Counted from the first letter of the stretch, positions 8,671-17,881 are shown. The stretch: 64,000 bases of DNA from Pseudomonas serbica (GCF_028823535.1 NZ_JAQIYM010000021.1:1-64000); one strand, 5' to 3'. Made by a program: numbers and translations. The notes: a model not told the origin generated them from the sequence alone.

Positions 8671-9599
8671 ACCGCCACCTTCGACAGATTTTTCTCCACC
8701 AGGGACACGAACAACTCCTCGAGGCGATTGGTTTTGTTGCGCAGGCTCAGCACTTCGATGTTCTGCTGCGCCAGCTGAGTGAACAGCGCGGTGATGCCCA
8801 TGCTTTTATCCACCTGGACTTCCAGGGTGTGACCATCGAGCAAGCGTGATGGATAACCCAGCAGCTGCGGCGGCGCGCTCAGATTGTTCTTCAAATCCAG
8901 CAGGAAGGTCTCGACATGCAGTTGGCCGAGCAACTGTTTCATGCTGGTGTTCTCGACGATAACCCCGTGGTCGATGATGCCGATGTTGCGGCACAACTGC
9001 TCGGCCTCCTCCAGATAATGCGTGGTGAGGATGATCGTGATGCCTTTCTTGTTCAGCTCGGTGAGGAAAGTCCACATCGAACGACGCAGTTCGATGTCCA
9101 CGCCCGCAGTCGGTTCGTCGAGGATCAGCAGGCGCGGTTCGTGAACCAGTGCCCGGGCGATCATCAATCGACGCTTCATGCCGCCCGACAGCGAACGCGA
9201 GGGCACATCGCGCTTGTCCCACAGCCCGAGCTGGGTCAGGTACTGTTCGGCGCGCGCCTTGGCGACTTTCGCCGGGATGCCGTAGTAACCGGCCTGGGTC
9301 ACGACGATGTCGAAGGTCTTTTCGAACTGGTTGAAGTTGAACTCCTGGGGAACGACGCCGATGCAGCGCTTGAGCGCCGCCGGGTTCTTGTCCAGGTCGT
9401 GACCGAAGATATTCACTGTGCCGCTGGTCTTGTTCACCAGGGTCGACAGAATGCCAATGGTCGTGGATTTGCCGGCGCCGTTGGGGCCGAGCAAGGCGAA
9501 GAAGTCACCTTCGGCGACATCCAGATCGATACCACTCAAGGCCTGGAAACCGTTGCCGTAGGTTTTGGTTAGCTGCCGGATGGACAGAGCGGAACTCAT
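8667..9599 (-). CDS. ABC transporter ATP-binding protein (YadG-like)
   Basis: ATPase of 310 residues with Walker A GPNGAGKST (38-46), signature LSGGMKRR, Walker B LLILDEPTAGVD and the switch histidine in TTHYLEEAE. The C-terminal 80 residues form an accessory domain. It drives the permease encoded downstream (four-base overlap). The domain type (DrrA/CcmA/YadG) suggests export rather than uptake, and no binding protein is nearby; the cargo cannot be read from sequence. Confidence 0.95.
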   Translation of the reverse strand: MSSALSIRQLTKTYGNGFQALSGIDLDVAEGDFFALLGPNGAGKSTTIGILSTLVNKTSGTVNIFGHDLDKNPAALKRCIGVVPQEFNFNQFEKTFDIVVTQAGYYGIPAKVAKARAEQYLTQLGLWDKRDVPSRSLSGGMKRRLMIARALVHEPRLLILDEPTAGVDIELRRSMWTFLTELNKKGITIILTTHYLEEAEQLCRNIGIIDHGVIVENTSMKQLLGQLHVETFLLDLKNNLSAPPQLLGYPSRLLDGHTLEVQVDKSMGITALFTQLAQQNIEVLSLRNKTNRLEELFVSLVEKNLSKVAV

Positions 9600-9731
9600 A
9601 TCGGATTACGCACCAAGAAGGGAAGAAAGGAACAGATATGGGCGGGCGGCAAGCAAAACAACCGCGGCGCATGGACGCAATGGTGCTTGTCGCCAGCCCA
9701 CAAGTACAGTCAAGTGTGTCGATAGTGAGTA

Positions 9732-10355
9732 TTAAGTCAACGCGGTCATGACTGCCTTGCGATACGCCGGGCGCTGTTTCAACCGCGCGTACCAGGCCTG
9801 CAGATGGGGATGCGGCGAACGCTCGATCGGCATCTCGAACCAGGCATAAATGAAACTGCCCAGGGGAATGTCGCCCATGCCGATCTCGTCACCGGACAGG
9901 TAGGGCTGAGTCGCCAGCGCCTGGTCAGCCATCGCCAGCAGCGCTTCGCACTCCTTGATCGCCGCCTTGATCGCGGACCAGTCCTGTTGATCGGCCGGGG
10001 TGCGCAAAACGCCCCAAAACACCGTACGGAATGGCCCGGCAAAACCGGACGTGGTCCAGTCCATCCATTTCTCGGCGCTGGCCCGCGCTTGCAAATCAGC
10101 CGGATACCACGGTGTATTCGGCGCATGCCTGGCCATCAGATAACGCACGATGGCGTTGGATTCCCACAACACGAATCCATCATCTTCAATTACCGGCACG
10201 CGACCATTGGGGTTCATGGCACGGTACTCAGGTGTATCGACGACACCAAAGGACCCGCCCGCATCGATGGCCTCATAGGCCAGGCCCAGTTCCTCGGCAG
10301 CCCACAATGGTTTCCTGACATTCGACGAGTTTTTCCGACCCCAGATCTTCAGCAT
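9732..10355 (-). CDS. Glutathione S-transferase family protein
   Basis: A 207-residue cytosolic protein with an N-terminal thioredoxin-like domain (MLKIWGRKNSSNVRK, then NPNGRVPVIEDDGFVLWESNAIVRYL, the glutathione gamma-glutamyl-binding ES pair) and an alpha-helical C-terminal domain. The NSSN segment supplies the catalytic serine or asparagine expected for bacterial theta/beta-like GSTs. Substrate unknown. Stands alone on the minus strand between the ABC pair and the transglutaminase-like gene. Confidence 0.92.
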   Translation of the reverse strand: MLKIWGRKNSSNVRKPLWAAEELGLAYEAIDAGGSFGVVDTPEYRAMNPNGRVPVIEDDGFVLWESNAIVRYLMARHAPNTPWYPADLQARASAEKWMDWTTSGFAGPFRTVFWGVLRTPADQQDWSAIKAAIKECEALLAMADQALATQPYLSGDEIGMGDIPLGSFIYAWFEMPIERSPHPHLQAWYARLKQRPAYRKAVMTALT

Positions 10356-10398
10356 GACCGCCTCTTTATGGATGAATGCGCAGGCAGCATACGCCGGA

Positions 10399-11058
10399 TC
10401 AGGCGCGACTCAAATCGCTCTGCATGTCCCCCAGCAGCGCCGGCAGTTGGTCGCCGAACAAGTGCGGATAACACTTTTCAAGGTGTGCAAAGAAGAACCT
10501 TTCAGGCACGTCGGTAAACTGGCCGTGATCGATCATGTACTCCATCAATTTCTCGCCGTCGCGATTGAAGGGATGGAAAACGCTGTCGTTTATCCCGTCG
10601 AATTCCAGCGGCGCCACATTGAACAGGTCGCACAAGCCCTGGTTGAACGCCGGAGTGGCTTTGACCCAACGACCGTTCAGATAAAGCTCGGTGTAGCCGT
10701 GCATGGCGAATACGTCGCTCTTGAGCAATTCGAGTAGACGCGGGGTCGACAGATGATTGCGCACATCCGCCAGACCGATTCGCGCAGGTATCGCGCAATG
10801 CCGCGCGGCACCGGCCAGCAGCGTGGCTTTGGGCACGCAATAACTTTCCCCGGCCGCCAGTGCATAACTGCCGCACAGGGTCTGCGGATCGCGGCTGAAG
10901 GTATAGGGGTTGTAGCGCACCGCCTCGCGCACGGCGTAATAGAGTTGGATCGCCTGTTCGAGCGGGTCACGACTGGTACCGCGGTGTTTTTCCGCGAACT
11001 CCACCACCGACGGGTGGTCACTATCGATGAAGCGGCCGGGGCTCAGGTACTCGTGCAT
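10399..11058 (-). CDS. Transglutaminase-like domain protein
   Basis: About 219 residues if translation begins at MHEYLSPGRFIDSD (11058); ATG at 11073 is also possible. The transglutaminase core shows the catalytic cysteine in ESYCVPKATLLAGAAR and the histidine in AMHGYTELYLNGRWVKATPAFN. Such bacterial proteins are usually proteases or amidases rather than cross-linkers. No signal peptide is seen, so it is likely cytosolic. Function unknown. It lies 40 bases upstream of the GST gene and may be co-transcribed with it. Confidence 0.85.
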   Translation of the reverse strand: MHEYLSPGRFIDSDHPSVVEFAEKHRGTSRDPLEQAIQLYYAVREAVRYNPYTFSRDPQTLCGSYALAAGESYCVPKATLLAGAARHCAIPARIGLADVRNHLSTPRLLELLKSDVFAMHGYTELYLNGRWVKATPAFNQGLCDLFNVAPLEFDGINDSVFHPFNRDGEKLMEYMIDHGQFTDVPERFFFAHLEKCYPHLFGDQLPALLGDMQSDLSRA

Positions 11059-11321
11059 GCGGGCAATCTCCATGCTGGTAATGTCCAGGGCAAGCGTCCA
11101 GTCTAACGAGAGGTTCAGCACAGAGATAACGACGTATCGGCCAAACATGGGCGCTTTGCCGCCCGCTCAATGAACGATTTTTCACGGTCTGTCGCGCTTG
11201 AGGCCTACACAATCATCCAGGGTTTCCCACGATTCCGATCCCCTCGCTCTGACCACCCGGTTTTACGGATGCCGTCTAAGCTCTGTGGGTTGGTACGCCC
11301 TGGGTTCACGGAGGATTAAAT

Positions 11322-13769
11322 ATGCTGCTGTTGTGGATACTGGTTCTGGTTGTCGGGATAGCTTATTTGGCCCACCGTCGCATCGCGCCGCTGCCTGCCT
11401 TGGGCATCGTGGCTGTCTATCTGCTGGCAATGGGCGCGTTCAGTCGCGCACCGGGTTGGCTGCTGCTGATTTTCTGGGTGCTGACCGCCGCCGTGGCGGC
11501 GCCCCTGCTTTTGCCTGATCTGCGCCGTAAATTCTTCAGCGCACCGATGTTCAACTGGTTCCAGAAAACCCTGCCGCCGATGTCGGAAACCGAACGCGAT
11601 GCTATCGAAGCCGGCACCGTGTGGTGGGACGGCGAGCTGTTCAGCGGTCGCCCGGACTGGAACAAACTGCTGTCCTATCCCAAGGTGCAGTTGAACGAAG
11701 AAGAACAGGCCTTCATCGACGGCCCGACCGAAGAACTCTGCGCCATGGTCAGTGATTGGCAGCTCGGTCAAACCATGGACTTGCCCGCCGAAGCCTGGGC
11801 TTACATCAAGGACCAGGGCTTCTTTGCCCTGATCATTCCCAAGGAGTTTGGCGGCAAGGGTTTCTCCGCCTATGCCCACTCGCAAGTGGCAATGAAACTG
11901 GCGAGTCACAGCGGTGACCTCGCCTCTACCGTGATGGTCCCGAACTCCCTCGGTCCGGCCGAACTGTTGCTGCATTACGGCACTGACGAACAGCGCAACC
12001 ATTACCTGCCACGTCTGGCCCGTGGCGACGAAATTCCGTGTTTTGCCCTGACCGGTCCCCTGGCCGGTTCGGACGCCGGCGGCATGCCCGACACCGGCGT
12101 GATCTGCAAAGGCGAATGGGAAGGCAAGGAGACCCTCGGCCTGCGCCTGAACTGGGAAAAGCGCTACATCACCCTGGGCCCGGTAGCCACCCTGCTCGGC
12201 CTGGCGTTCAAGGCATACGACCCGGATCACTTGCTGGGTGAGGAAGAGGACCTGGGTATCAGCCTGGCGCTGATTCCAACCGATCTCCCCGGCGTGGAAA
12301 TCGGCCGTCGCCATCTGCCCCTGGGTGCGTCCTTCATGAACGGCCCGAACTCCGGCAAGGATGTGTTCGTGCCGCTGGAATTCCTGATCGGCGGCCAGGA
12401 AATGCTCGGCAAAGGCTGGATGATGCTGATGAATTGCCTGTCGGTGGGGCGTTCGATCTCCTTGCCGGCGGTGGGCACGGGCATGGCCAAGTTCACCAGC
12501 CTGGTGACAGGCCAATATGCGCAGGTTCGCGAGCAGTTCAACGTCCCGATTGCCGCTTTCGAAGGCATCCAGGAAGCCATGGCGCGCATCGGCGGCAACG
12601 CCTGGATGATGGACGCTGCGCGGATGCTGACCGCCAACGCGGTGGACCTCGGTGAGAAACCGTCGGTGCTGTCGGCGATTCTCAAGTATCACCTCACCGA
12701 GCGCGGCCGCGAGTGCATCAGCCAGGCGATGGATGTACATGGTGGCAAGGCGATCATCGAAGGGCCGAACAACTACCTTGCTCGCAAATGGTGTGGCGCG
12801 CCGATCTTCATTACCGTGGAAGGCGCGAACATTCTTTCACGCAACCTGATGATCTTCGGCCAGGGCGCGATTCGCTGCCACCCCTTCGTGCTCAAGGAAA
12901 TGGCCCTGGCCACTCGGGAGGACAAGGACCAGGCGCTCACCGAGTTCGATGACCTGCTGCTCAAGCACATCGGCTTTGCCGTGGGCAACGCCGCCACTAC
13001 GCTGGTGTTGAACCTGGGTTTCGGGCACCTGGAGCACGTGCCGGGCGACAAGCTCAGCCAGGGTTATTTCCGCGCGCTGAACCGTCAGGCTGCCGCATTC
13101 GCCCTGCTCGCCGACCTCAGCATGATGCTGCTCGGCGGCGAACTGAAACGGCGCGAACGCCTGTCGGCACGGCTGGGCGATGTGCTGAGCAACATGTACC
13201 TGGCCAGTGCCGCGCTCAAGCGCTACAACGACCTCGACTCGCCGGAGTACATGAAACCGCTGTTTACCTGGGCCATGGAGGAAAGCCTCGGGCACGGCGA
13301 GCGAGCCATGGACGAACTGCTCAACAACTTTCCGAACAAGGTGCTGGGTTGCCTGTTGCGGGTGATCGTGTTCCCGTTCGGCCGTCGCCACAAAGGGCCA
13401 TCGGACAAACTCGGCGCCGAAGTTGCTGCGGTGATCGGCCGCGCCAAGGGCGATCCGGCCCTGGAAGAAGTGCTGTTGGGTTGCTACCGCCCGCAATCGC
13501 TCGAAGACCCTGTTGGTGTCCTGCAGCACACCTGCAATCTGCTGAACGCTGCGCAACCCTTGCGTAAGAAACTGCAGGTGGCGCTCAAGAGCGGCCAGGT
13601 CAAACCGGTCGCCGGGGAAAATGTCATCGATGCCGCCTTGGAGGCCGGCGTGTTGCAACCGGGAGAAGCCCACATGCTGCGTGAGGCCCAGGCGTCGCGG
13701 CGAAAGGTGATCGATGTCGATGATTTCGATAAAGAGGAAATAGCGCTGACCGCTGGTAACGTGCGCTGA
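11322..13769 (+). CDS. fadE: Acyl-CoA dehydrogenase, FadE family
   Basis: An 815-residue enzyme for the first, FAD-dependent step of fatty acid beta-oxidation. The length and layout match E. coli FadE (814 residues): two N-terminal membrane spans (about 1-20 and 25-70), the acyl-CoA dehydrogenase core with FALTGPLAGSDAGGMPDTG and the substrate-binding and FAD regions, and a long C-terminal extension of about 270 residues. A strong ribosome site GGAGGATTAAAT precedes the ATG. Pseudomonads carry several FadE paralogues; which chain length this one prefers cannot be told. Confidence 0.94.
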   Translation: MLLLWILVLVVGIAYLAHRRIAPLPALGIVAVYLLAMGAFSRAPGWLLLIFWVLTAAVAAPLLLPDLRRKFFSAPMFNWFQKTLPPMSETERDAIEAGTVWWDGELFSGRPDWNKLLSYPKVQLNEEEQAFIDGPTEELCAMVSDWQLGQTMDLPAEAWAYIKDQGFFALIIPKEFGGKGFSAYAHSQVAMKLASHSGDLASTVMVPNSLGPAELLLHYGTDEQRNHYLPRLARGDEIPCFALTGPLAGSDAGGMPDTGVICKGEWEGKETLGLRLNWEKRYITLGPVATLLGLAFKAYDPDHLLGEEEDLGISLALIPTDLPGVEIGRRHLPLGASFMNGPNSGKDVFVPLEFLIGGQEMLGKGWMMLMNCLSVGRSISLPAVGTGMAKFTSLVTGQYAQVREQFNVPIAAFEGIQEAMARIGGNAWMMDAARMLTANAVDLGEKPSVLSAILKYHLTERGRECISQAMDVHGGKAIIEGPNNYLARKWCGAPIFITVEGANILSRNLMIFGQGAIRCHPFVLKEMALATREDKDQALTEFDDLLLKHIGFAVGNAATTLVLNLGFGHLEHVPGDKLSQGYFRALNRQAAAFALLADLSMMLLGGELKRRERLSARLGDVLSNMYLASAALKRYNDLDSPEYMKPLFTWAMEESLGHGERAMDELLNNFPNKVLGCLLRVIVFPFGRRHKGPSDKLGAEVAAVIGRAKGDPALEEVLLGCYRPQSLEDPVGVLQHTCNLLNAAQPLRKKLQVALKSGQVKPVAGENVIDAALEAGVLQPGEAHMLREAQASRRKVIDVDDFDKEEIALTAGNVR

Positions 13770-13850
13770 TCCATCCAGCTCTCCATCATGGGAAAATGCG
13801 CGCGGGAGCTTTATACTCCCGCGCCCGTTTTGCTCTTGAGGACTTATCTC

Positions 13851-14258
13851 GTGTCCAACATCGTTGCCGATCATCTCGTTTTGCTCGACCACCTGCGCAG
13901 CATCCTGGTCGCCGTAGGTGAGGCCGAGCAGGTTCCCGAAGAAAGCCATGCCTTGTTCCTGGAGCGCTTCGACGAACTGCTGGCATCACTGCCGATCGAT
14001 CCGATCGAAAGCCAATACCTGGGCCAGGACATCCTGACGCAAGTCATTTCCCGTTATCCGCAAATCGCCCACCTGATTCCACGGGATCTGCTGTGGTATT
14101 TCGCCGGTGACTGCCTGCACTACCTGTCCGATGAAGAAATCGACCTGTACCAGGCACTGGAAGAGCGTCGCTACGAAGCCGAACAGAATGACGAACCCTT
14201 CGACTGGAACCAGGAAAAACAGCTGCTGGCATTGTCGAACCAGGACAGCAAGCACTGA
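13851..14258 (+). CDS. Conserved hypothetical protein (PA2817-like)
   Basis: An acidic 135-residue cytosolic protein starting at a GTG (13851) with GAGG about eight bases upstream; an in-frame ATG at 13788 would add 21 non-conserved-looking residues. Conserved-looking blocks are AVGEAEQVPEESHALFLERFDELL and LYQALEERRYEAEQNDEPF. I recognise it as a Pseudomonas-restricted family of unknown function that sits next to the FadE gene. No motif indicates an enzymatic activity. A terminator follows. Confidence 0.82.
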   Translation: MSNIVADHLVLLDHLRSILVAVGEAEQVPEESHALFLERFDELLASLPIDPIESQYLGQDILTQVISRYPQIAHLIPRDLLWYFAGDCLHYLSDEEIDLYQALEERRYEAEQNDEPFDWNQEKQLLALSNQDSKH

Positions 14259-14274
14259 TCCGGATTGCATAATG

Positions 14275-14310
14275 AAAAAGGCCCGCATGGTTGAACAGGC
14301 GGGCCTTTTT
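14275..14310 (+). terminator. Intrinsic terminator, bidirectional
   Basis: Arms AAAAAGGCCCGC and GCGGGCCTTTTT around a 12-base loop. It lies between the convergent PA2817-like gene and the LysR regulator gene and can serve both. Confidence 0.85.
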
Positions 14311-14317
14311 CATACCC

Positions 14318-15316
14318 TCAAAACAAGCCTTCACTCTCGGGCAGCTCATACTCCGATACAGGCGTACTCAGACCGCCAGATTTTCCTGGCTTGCCCAACG
14401 TCGGCTCCTTCTCCAGACACTCCACCAGGTAATCGATCAACACCCGTAGCTTGGGCGGCAGGTATCGGGTTGGCGAGTACAGCAACCAGGCGCCTCCGTG
14501 GTAGGACGCGAGAAACGTCCAGTCCGGCAGCACTTGCACCATCAAGCCCTTCTCCAAGGCACGACGCGCCGTGAAATACGGCAGGCTGCCTATGCCGATG
14601 TGCTGCAACACCGCGCCAAAACGTACACCCGTGTGATTGGCGGCATATCGTCCACGCACACCGACCGTTACGGTTTTGCTGCCTTTCTTGAACTTCCAGC
14701 GCGCATCGCTCGGGGTTTCGCCCAGGTAAATGCAACTGTGGTTGAGCAAGTCATGGGGGTGAGTCGGCGTGCCGTGCTCGGCCAGATATTGGGGTGTGGC
14801 GCAGAGCAGATGGTCGATGCTCAGCAACTGTCGCCCCACCAACCCCGCTGGCGGCCGATCGGTGATGCGAATCGCCAGGTCAACGTGATCGTCGATCAGG
14901 TCCACCTGACGATCCTCGAGCAACAGCTCCACATCCACCTTGGGATAACGGCGCAAGAACTCCGGTATATGCGGGTGAATCACGATTCGGCCCACTGCCT
15001 TCGGGACGCTGATGCGCACCACTCCCTCGGGCTCATCAGTGAACTGGCCACTGATTTCCATGACGGATCGGGCGGCGTTGACCATCTCCTGGCAGCGCTT
15101 GAAGACCTCCTCGCCACCGTCGCTCAAACGTAACTTGCGCGTGGTCCGCTGCAGCAAACGGGTGGCCAGGGCCTTCTCCAGTCGCGAGATGCTGCGACTC
15201 ACAGCCGAGGGTGAAGAGCCCAACTGGCGAGCGGCTTCGGAGAAGCTGCCGGTTTCGACGACCTTGACGAAAATTGCCATTTCACCCAGCAACGGCAGTG
15301 GAAGATTTATGCTCAC
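14318..15316 (-). CDS. LysR family transcriptional regulator
   Basis: A 332-residue regulator with an N-terminal winged helix-turn-helix (FVKVVETGSFSEAARQLGSSPSAVSRSISRLEKALATRLLQRTTRKL, about 15-60) and a LysR substrate-binding domain. Starts at GTG with AAGGA ten bases upstream. It is divergent from the AlaX-oxygenase-LysE genes, with only about 90 bases between the starts. The classical LysR layout suggests it controls them in response to a small molecule, and that is inference. The AT-rich gap would hold the operator. Confidence 0.93.
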   Translation of the reverse strand: MSINLPLPLLGEMAIFVKVVETGSFSEAARQLGSSPSAVSRSISRLEKALATRLLQRTTRKLRLSDGGEEVFKRCQEMVNAARSVMEISGQFTDEPEGVVRISVPKAVGRIVIHPHIPEFLRRYPKVDVELLLEDRQVDLIDDHVDLAIRITDRPPAGLVGRQLLSIDHLLCATPQYLAEHGTPTHPHDLLNHSCIYLGETPSDARWKFKKGSKTVTVGVRGRYAANHTGVRFGAVLQHIGIGSLPYFTARRALEKGLMVQVLPDWTFLASYHGGAWLLYSPTRYLPPKLRVLIDYLVECLEKEPTLGKPGKSGGLSTPVSEYELPESEGLF

Positions 15317-15407
15317 AACGCAACAGTCCTTTGATGTTTGAACGGATTATCACGCTAATCCACGCTTCATATAATAAAAAATAGAAATTTGAATACGAGC
15401 ATGGAAT
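15317..15407. promoter_or_regulatory. Divergent promoter/operator region of the LysR-AlaX cluster
   Basis: Ninety-one bases between two divergent starts, markedly more AT-rich than its surroundings (CATATAATAAAAAATAGAAATTTG at 15368-15391). TATAAT-like sequence at 15369-15374 could be a -10 box for the rightward genes. A LysR box (T-N11-A) is expected here but I could not fix it uniquely. Confidence 0.5.
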
Positions 15408-16034
15408 ATGACGCTTCGCCTCTTTTTCCATAGTGATGACCTCAAGGCCAATGTGGAAGTCCTGGACTGCGCACCCCACGAGAACGAATTCGCCGTGGTG
15501 CTGCGTGCAACCTTGTTTCACCCTCAAGGCGGCGGACAACCTTGTGATACTGGCTGGATCGGCGACAGCCAGGTACTTCGCGTACTCCAGGATCCTGAGC
15601 GGATCGTCCATTTCGTCGATAAGCCGGTCAACCCTGGCATGACCCGAATCCAGGTCGACGCGCAACGCCGTCAGTTCAATACGCGCATGCATTCGGCCGG
15701 CCACCTGATTGGCCATTTCGTCCAGGCCATGGGCTGGATGCCGATCAAGGCGCATCACTGGCCCGGCGAAGGGCGCGTGCAATTCAAACCGGCAGAATCG
15801 GCCCAGGACGTAGACGCCGAGACCATTCAATACGGCCTTGAACAGTGGATCGCCCACGATCTGCCGCGCCTGACCTCGCTGCGCGAAGGCGCCCGGGAAA
15901 TCGGTTTCGGTGAACTGCCCGCCTATGGCTGTGGTGGCACCCATGTACGTAGCCTGAAGGATCTGGGCACGGTCACGATCTCGTCCCTTTCGCACAAGAA
16001 AGGCACGTTGTCCGTCCACTACCACGTGGACTGA
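15408..16034 (+). CDS. Alanyl-tRNA editing protein, AlaX type
   Basis: A 208-residue stand-alone relative of the editing domain of alanyl-tRNA synthetase. It should hydrolyse wrongly charged Ser- or Gly-tRNA(Ala), or tRNAs charged with an analogue. All zinc ligands are present: H95 and H99 in RMHSAGHL, C175 and H179 in CGGTHV. The glycine-rich loop HPQGGGQ is at 38-44. The size fits a short AlaX form without synthetase domain. An alternative ATG at 15400 is out of frame. It is the first gene of a set with a 2OG oxygenase and an exporter, which suggests protection of translation from an unusual amino acid (inference). Confidence 0.92.
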   Translation: MTLRLFFHSDDLKANVEVLDCAPHENEFAVVLRATLFHPQGGGQPCDTGWIGDSQVLRVLQDPERIVHFVDKPVNPGMTRIQVDAQRRQFNTRMHSAGHLIGHFVQAMGWMPIKAHHWPGEGRVQFKPAESAQDVDAETIQYGLEQWIAHDLPRLTSLREGAREIGFGELPAYGCGGTHVRSLKDLGTVTISSLSHKKGTLSVHYHVD

Positions 16035-16125
16035 GCCTTTGGGCGATGGCGCTCCCGTCATCGCCATCGCCAGCCAGGCCTGCATCCGCAAGCTTGGCTG
16101 ACTCTCCGAAAGAGGGACCTGAACC

Positions 16126-16896
16126 ATGATGCTTGATGTCGAGCGTCTCGATGAGGCGTGCATAAAAAAACTGGCCAACGAAGAAGTACTCGCCATCCGG
16201 ATCAAGAGCTGGCTGCCTCCGGCGCTGGCAATCGAGATTGGCGAAAAGATCCTCGCGCCGGGATTTGAAGGCTATATCAACGCGCCGAGCATCGGTCGCA
16301 TCGGCATGGCGTTCTACGAAACGGAAAATCGGCCACTGCTGATCGAGGATTACTTCGAGCGCGCCACCCGCAACATCGCGCAGTTGCGCAATCGTTGTGC
16401 ACCCTACGCGTCCCCGGTCGACACCCTGCGCTGCATCCTCGACGAGTCCTGGCCAGCCGGCGCGCACCTGGAAAGCCTCTACGGCCGCAAGATGTATGTC
16501 GGGTTGTCGCGGGTAGTCGAACCCGACGTGTGCTTTCTCGCCCATCACGACATTTTCGCCAAGGACGCCCCGGACAGTTTCCAGGCCAGGAGCCTGGCAG
16601 CGCAGTTCGCCTGCAACCTCTACCTGAACATGCCCGCCGAGGGCGGCGCGCTGCAGGTATGGAACCACGACATCACCCCCGAGCAGTTTGATGACATGCG
16701 TGGCGATAGCTACGGCATCGATCCGTCCCTGCTGGGCAAGCCGAGCCTGGAGATTCTTCCCGGGCCAGGGGATTTCATCATGTTCAACTCACGTCGCATG
16801 CACTCGGTAACACCGGGCTCGGTCGATCCTCGCTTGAGCCTTTCATTCTTTGTCGGCTACCGCGGCAATGCTTCCCCCCTGACTTTCTGGAGTTGA
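16126..16896 (+). CDS. 2-oxoglutarate/Fe(II)-dependent oxygenase
   Basis: A 256-residue cytosolic protein with the double-stranded beta-helix signature of the superfamily: iron ligands H140 and D142 in HHDIF, distal H226 in RRMHSV, and the 2-oxoglutarate arginine R236 in RLSLSFF. It should hydroxylate or otherwise oxidise a small substrate with O2 and 2-oxoglutarate. AGAGGGA precedes the start. One base separates its stop from the LysE exporter start, so the two are co-translated. With AlaX before and LysE after it, a free amino acid is the most economical substrate, but this is inference. Confidence 0.88.
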   Translation: MMLDVERLDEACIKKLANEEVLAIRIKSWLPPALAIEIGEKILAPGFEGYINAPSIGRIGMAFYETENRPLLIEDYFERATRNIAQLRNRCAPYASPVDTLRCILDESWPAGAHLESLYGRKMYVGLSRVVEPDVCFLAHHDIFAKDAPDSFQARSLAAQFACNLYLNMPAEGGALQVWNHDITPEQFDDMRGDSYGIDPSLLGKPSLEILPGPGDFIMFNSRRMHSVTPGSVDPRLSLSFFVGYRGNASPLTFWS

Positions 16897-16897
16897 G

Positions 16898-17536
16898 ATG
16901 CTTTCCAATTACCTGGGCGAGTTTTTGGCACTGGCAACGATTCACTTTCTGGCCGTGGTCGCCCCCGGCCCGGACTTCGCGGTCACCATCCGCCAAAGCG
17001 TGCGCTTCGGCCGAGTGGTTGGCATCTGCACGGCACTGGGCATTGGTGCGGGGATTTCCGTGCACGTGCTCTACACCCTGCTCGGCGTCGGTGCGCTGAT
17101 GCATACCACTCCCTGGCTGTTGACGGCGGCCAAGGTCGTGGGGGGTGCCTACATTTTTTACCTGGGCGTGAGCCTGGTGCGCAGCCGGCCGAAATCCGTC
17201 CTGGAAGGCGAAGAACCGACGGACAGGCCACTCGTCGAGCAAACACTGCTCAAGGCTTTTACCACAGGCTTTCTGACCAATGCCACCAACCCCAAGGCCA
17301 CGCTGTTTTTCCTGGCAATCTTCACCACGATCATCAGCACCACCACACCGCTGAAAATTCAGGCGCTATACGGTGTCTGGATGTGCCTGGTGAATGCCCT
17401 GTGGTTTGTAGTCGTCGCCTTGTTCTTTTCCAGCAGCAGGGTGAGGTTGCTGTTCCTGCGCCTGGGGCACTGGTTCGAACGCAGCATGGGGGTGATCCTG
17501 ATCCTGTTCGCGGGGCGGTTGATCCTGTCGATGTGA
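16898..17536 (+). CDS. LysE/RhtB family amino acid exporter
   Basis: A 212-residue inner-membrane protein with six predicted spans. The family signature GPDFAVTIRQSVRFGRVVGI is near residues 24-43 and TGFLTNATNPKATLFFLAIFT near 122-142. Members expel amino acids such as lysine, homoserine, threonine or their derivatives. It is the last gene of the AlaX-oxygenase-LysE set and is followed by a terminator. The substrate cannot be read from sequence; the neighbours suggest a modified amino acid. Confidence 0.93.
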   Translation: MLSNYLGEFLALATIHFLAVVAPGPDFAVTIRQSVRFGRVVGICTALGIGAGISVHVLYTLLGVGALMHTTPWLLTAAKVVGGAYIFYLGVSLVRSRPKSVLEGEEPTDRPLVEQTLLKAFTTGFLTNATNPKATLFFLAIFTTIISTTTPLKIQALYGVWMCLVNALWFVVVALFFSSSRVRLLFLRLGHWFERSMGVILILFAGRLILSM

Positions 17537-17552
17537 TACGACGCGCACATAG

Positions 17553-17586
17553 AAGGCCCGTGCAGACTGACTGGCGGGCTTTTTTT
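17553..17586 (+). terminator. Intrinsic terminator after LysE gene
   Basis: GGCCCG and CGGGCT arms around a 14-base loop followed by eight T. Closes the AlaX-oxygenase-LysE transcription unit. Confidence 0.8.
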
Positions 17587-17612
17587 GCGAGGAGCATAAA
17601 TCGCGCGCAAAC

Positions 17613-17641
17613 AAAAACGCCGCTCAATGAGCGGCGTTTTT
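17613..17641 (-). terminator. Terminator after the last tRNA-Gly
   Basis: Long perfect palindrome with arms AAAAACGCCGCTCA / TGAGCGGCGTTTTT. It lies eight bases past the CCA end of the last tRNA on the minus strand. A very similar hairpin lies between the two last tRNA-Gly genes. Confidence 0.85.
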
Positions 17642-17649
17642 GTTAAATA

Positions 17650-17725
<76 letters not shown>

Positions 17726-17765
17726 AAAAAGCATCCCCTGAGGGACTCTAACATCTGTTACAAAC

Positions 17766-17793
17766 AAAAACGCCACTCGTTGAGCGGCGTTTT
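17766..17793 (-). terminator. Internal terminator-like hairpin in the tRNA array
   Basis: AAAAACGCCACTC / GAGCGGCGTTTT with one mismatch, between two tRNA-Gly genes. It is a near copy of the hairpin at 17613-17641 and occupies the same position relative to the upstream tRNA-Gly, as expected after tandem duplication of a tRNA-plus-terminator unit. Confidence 0.75.
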
Positions 17794-17802
17794 CGTCAAA
17801 TA

Positions 17803-17878
<76 letters not shown>

Positions 17879-17881
17879 AAA

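Noticed and set aside
11316..12740. A 474-codon minus-strand open frame opposite fadE
   Set aside because: Mirror of a well-supported acyl-CoA dehydrogenase gene; no ribosome site or domain.
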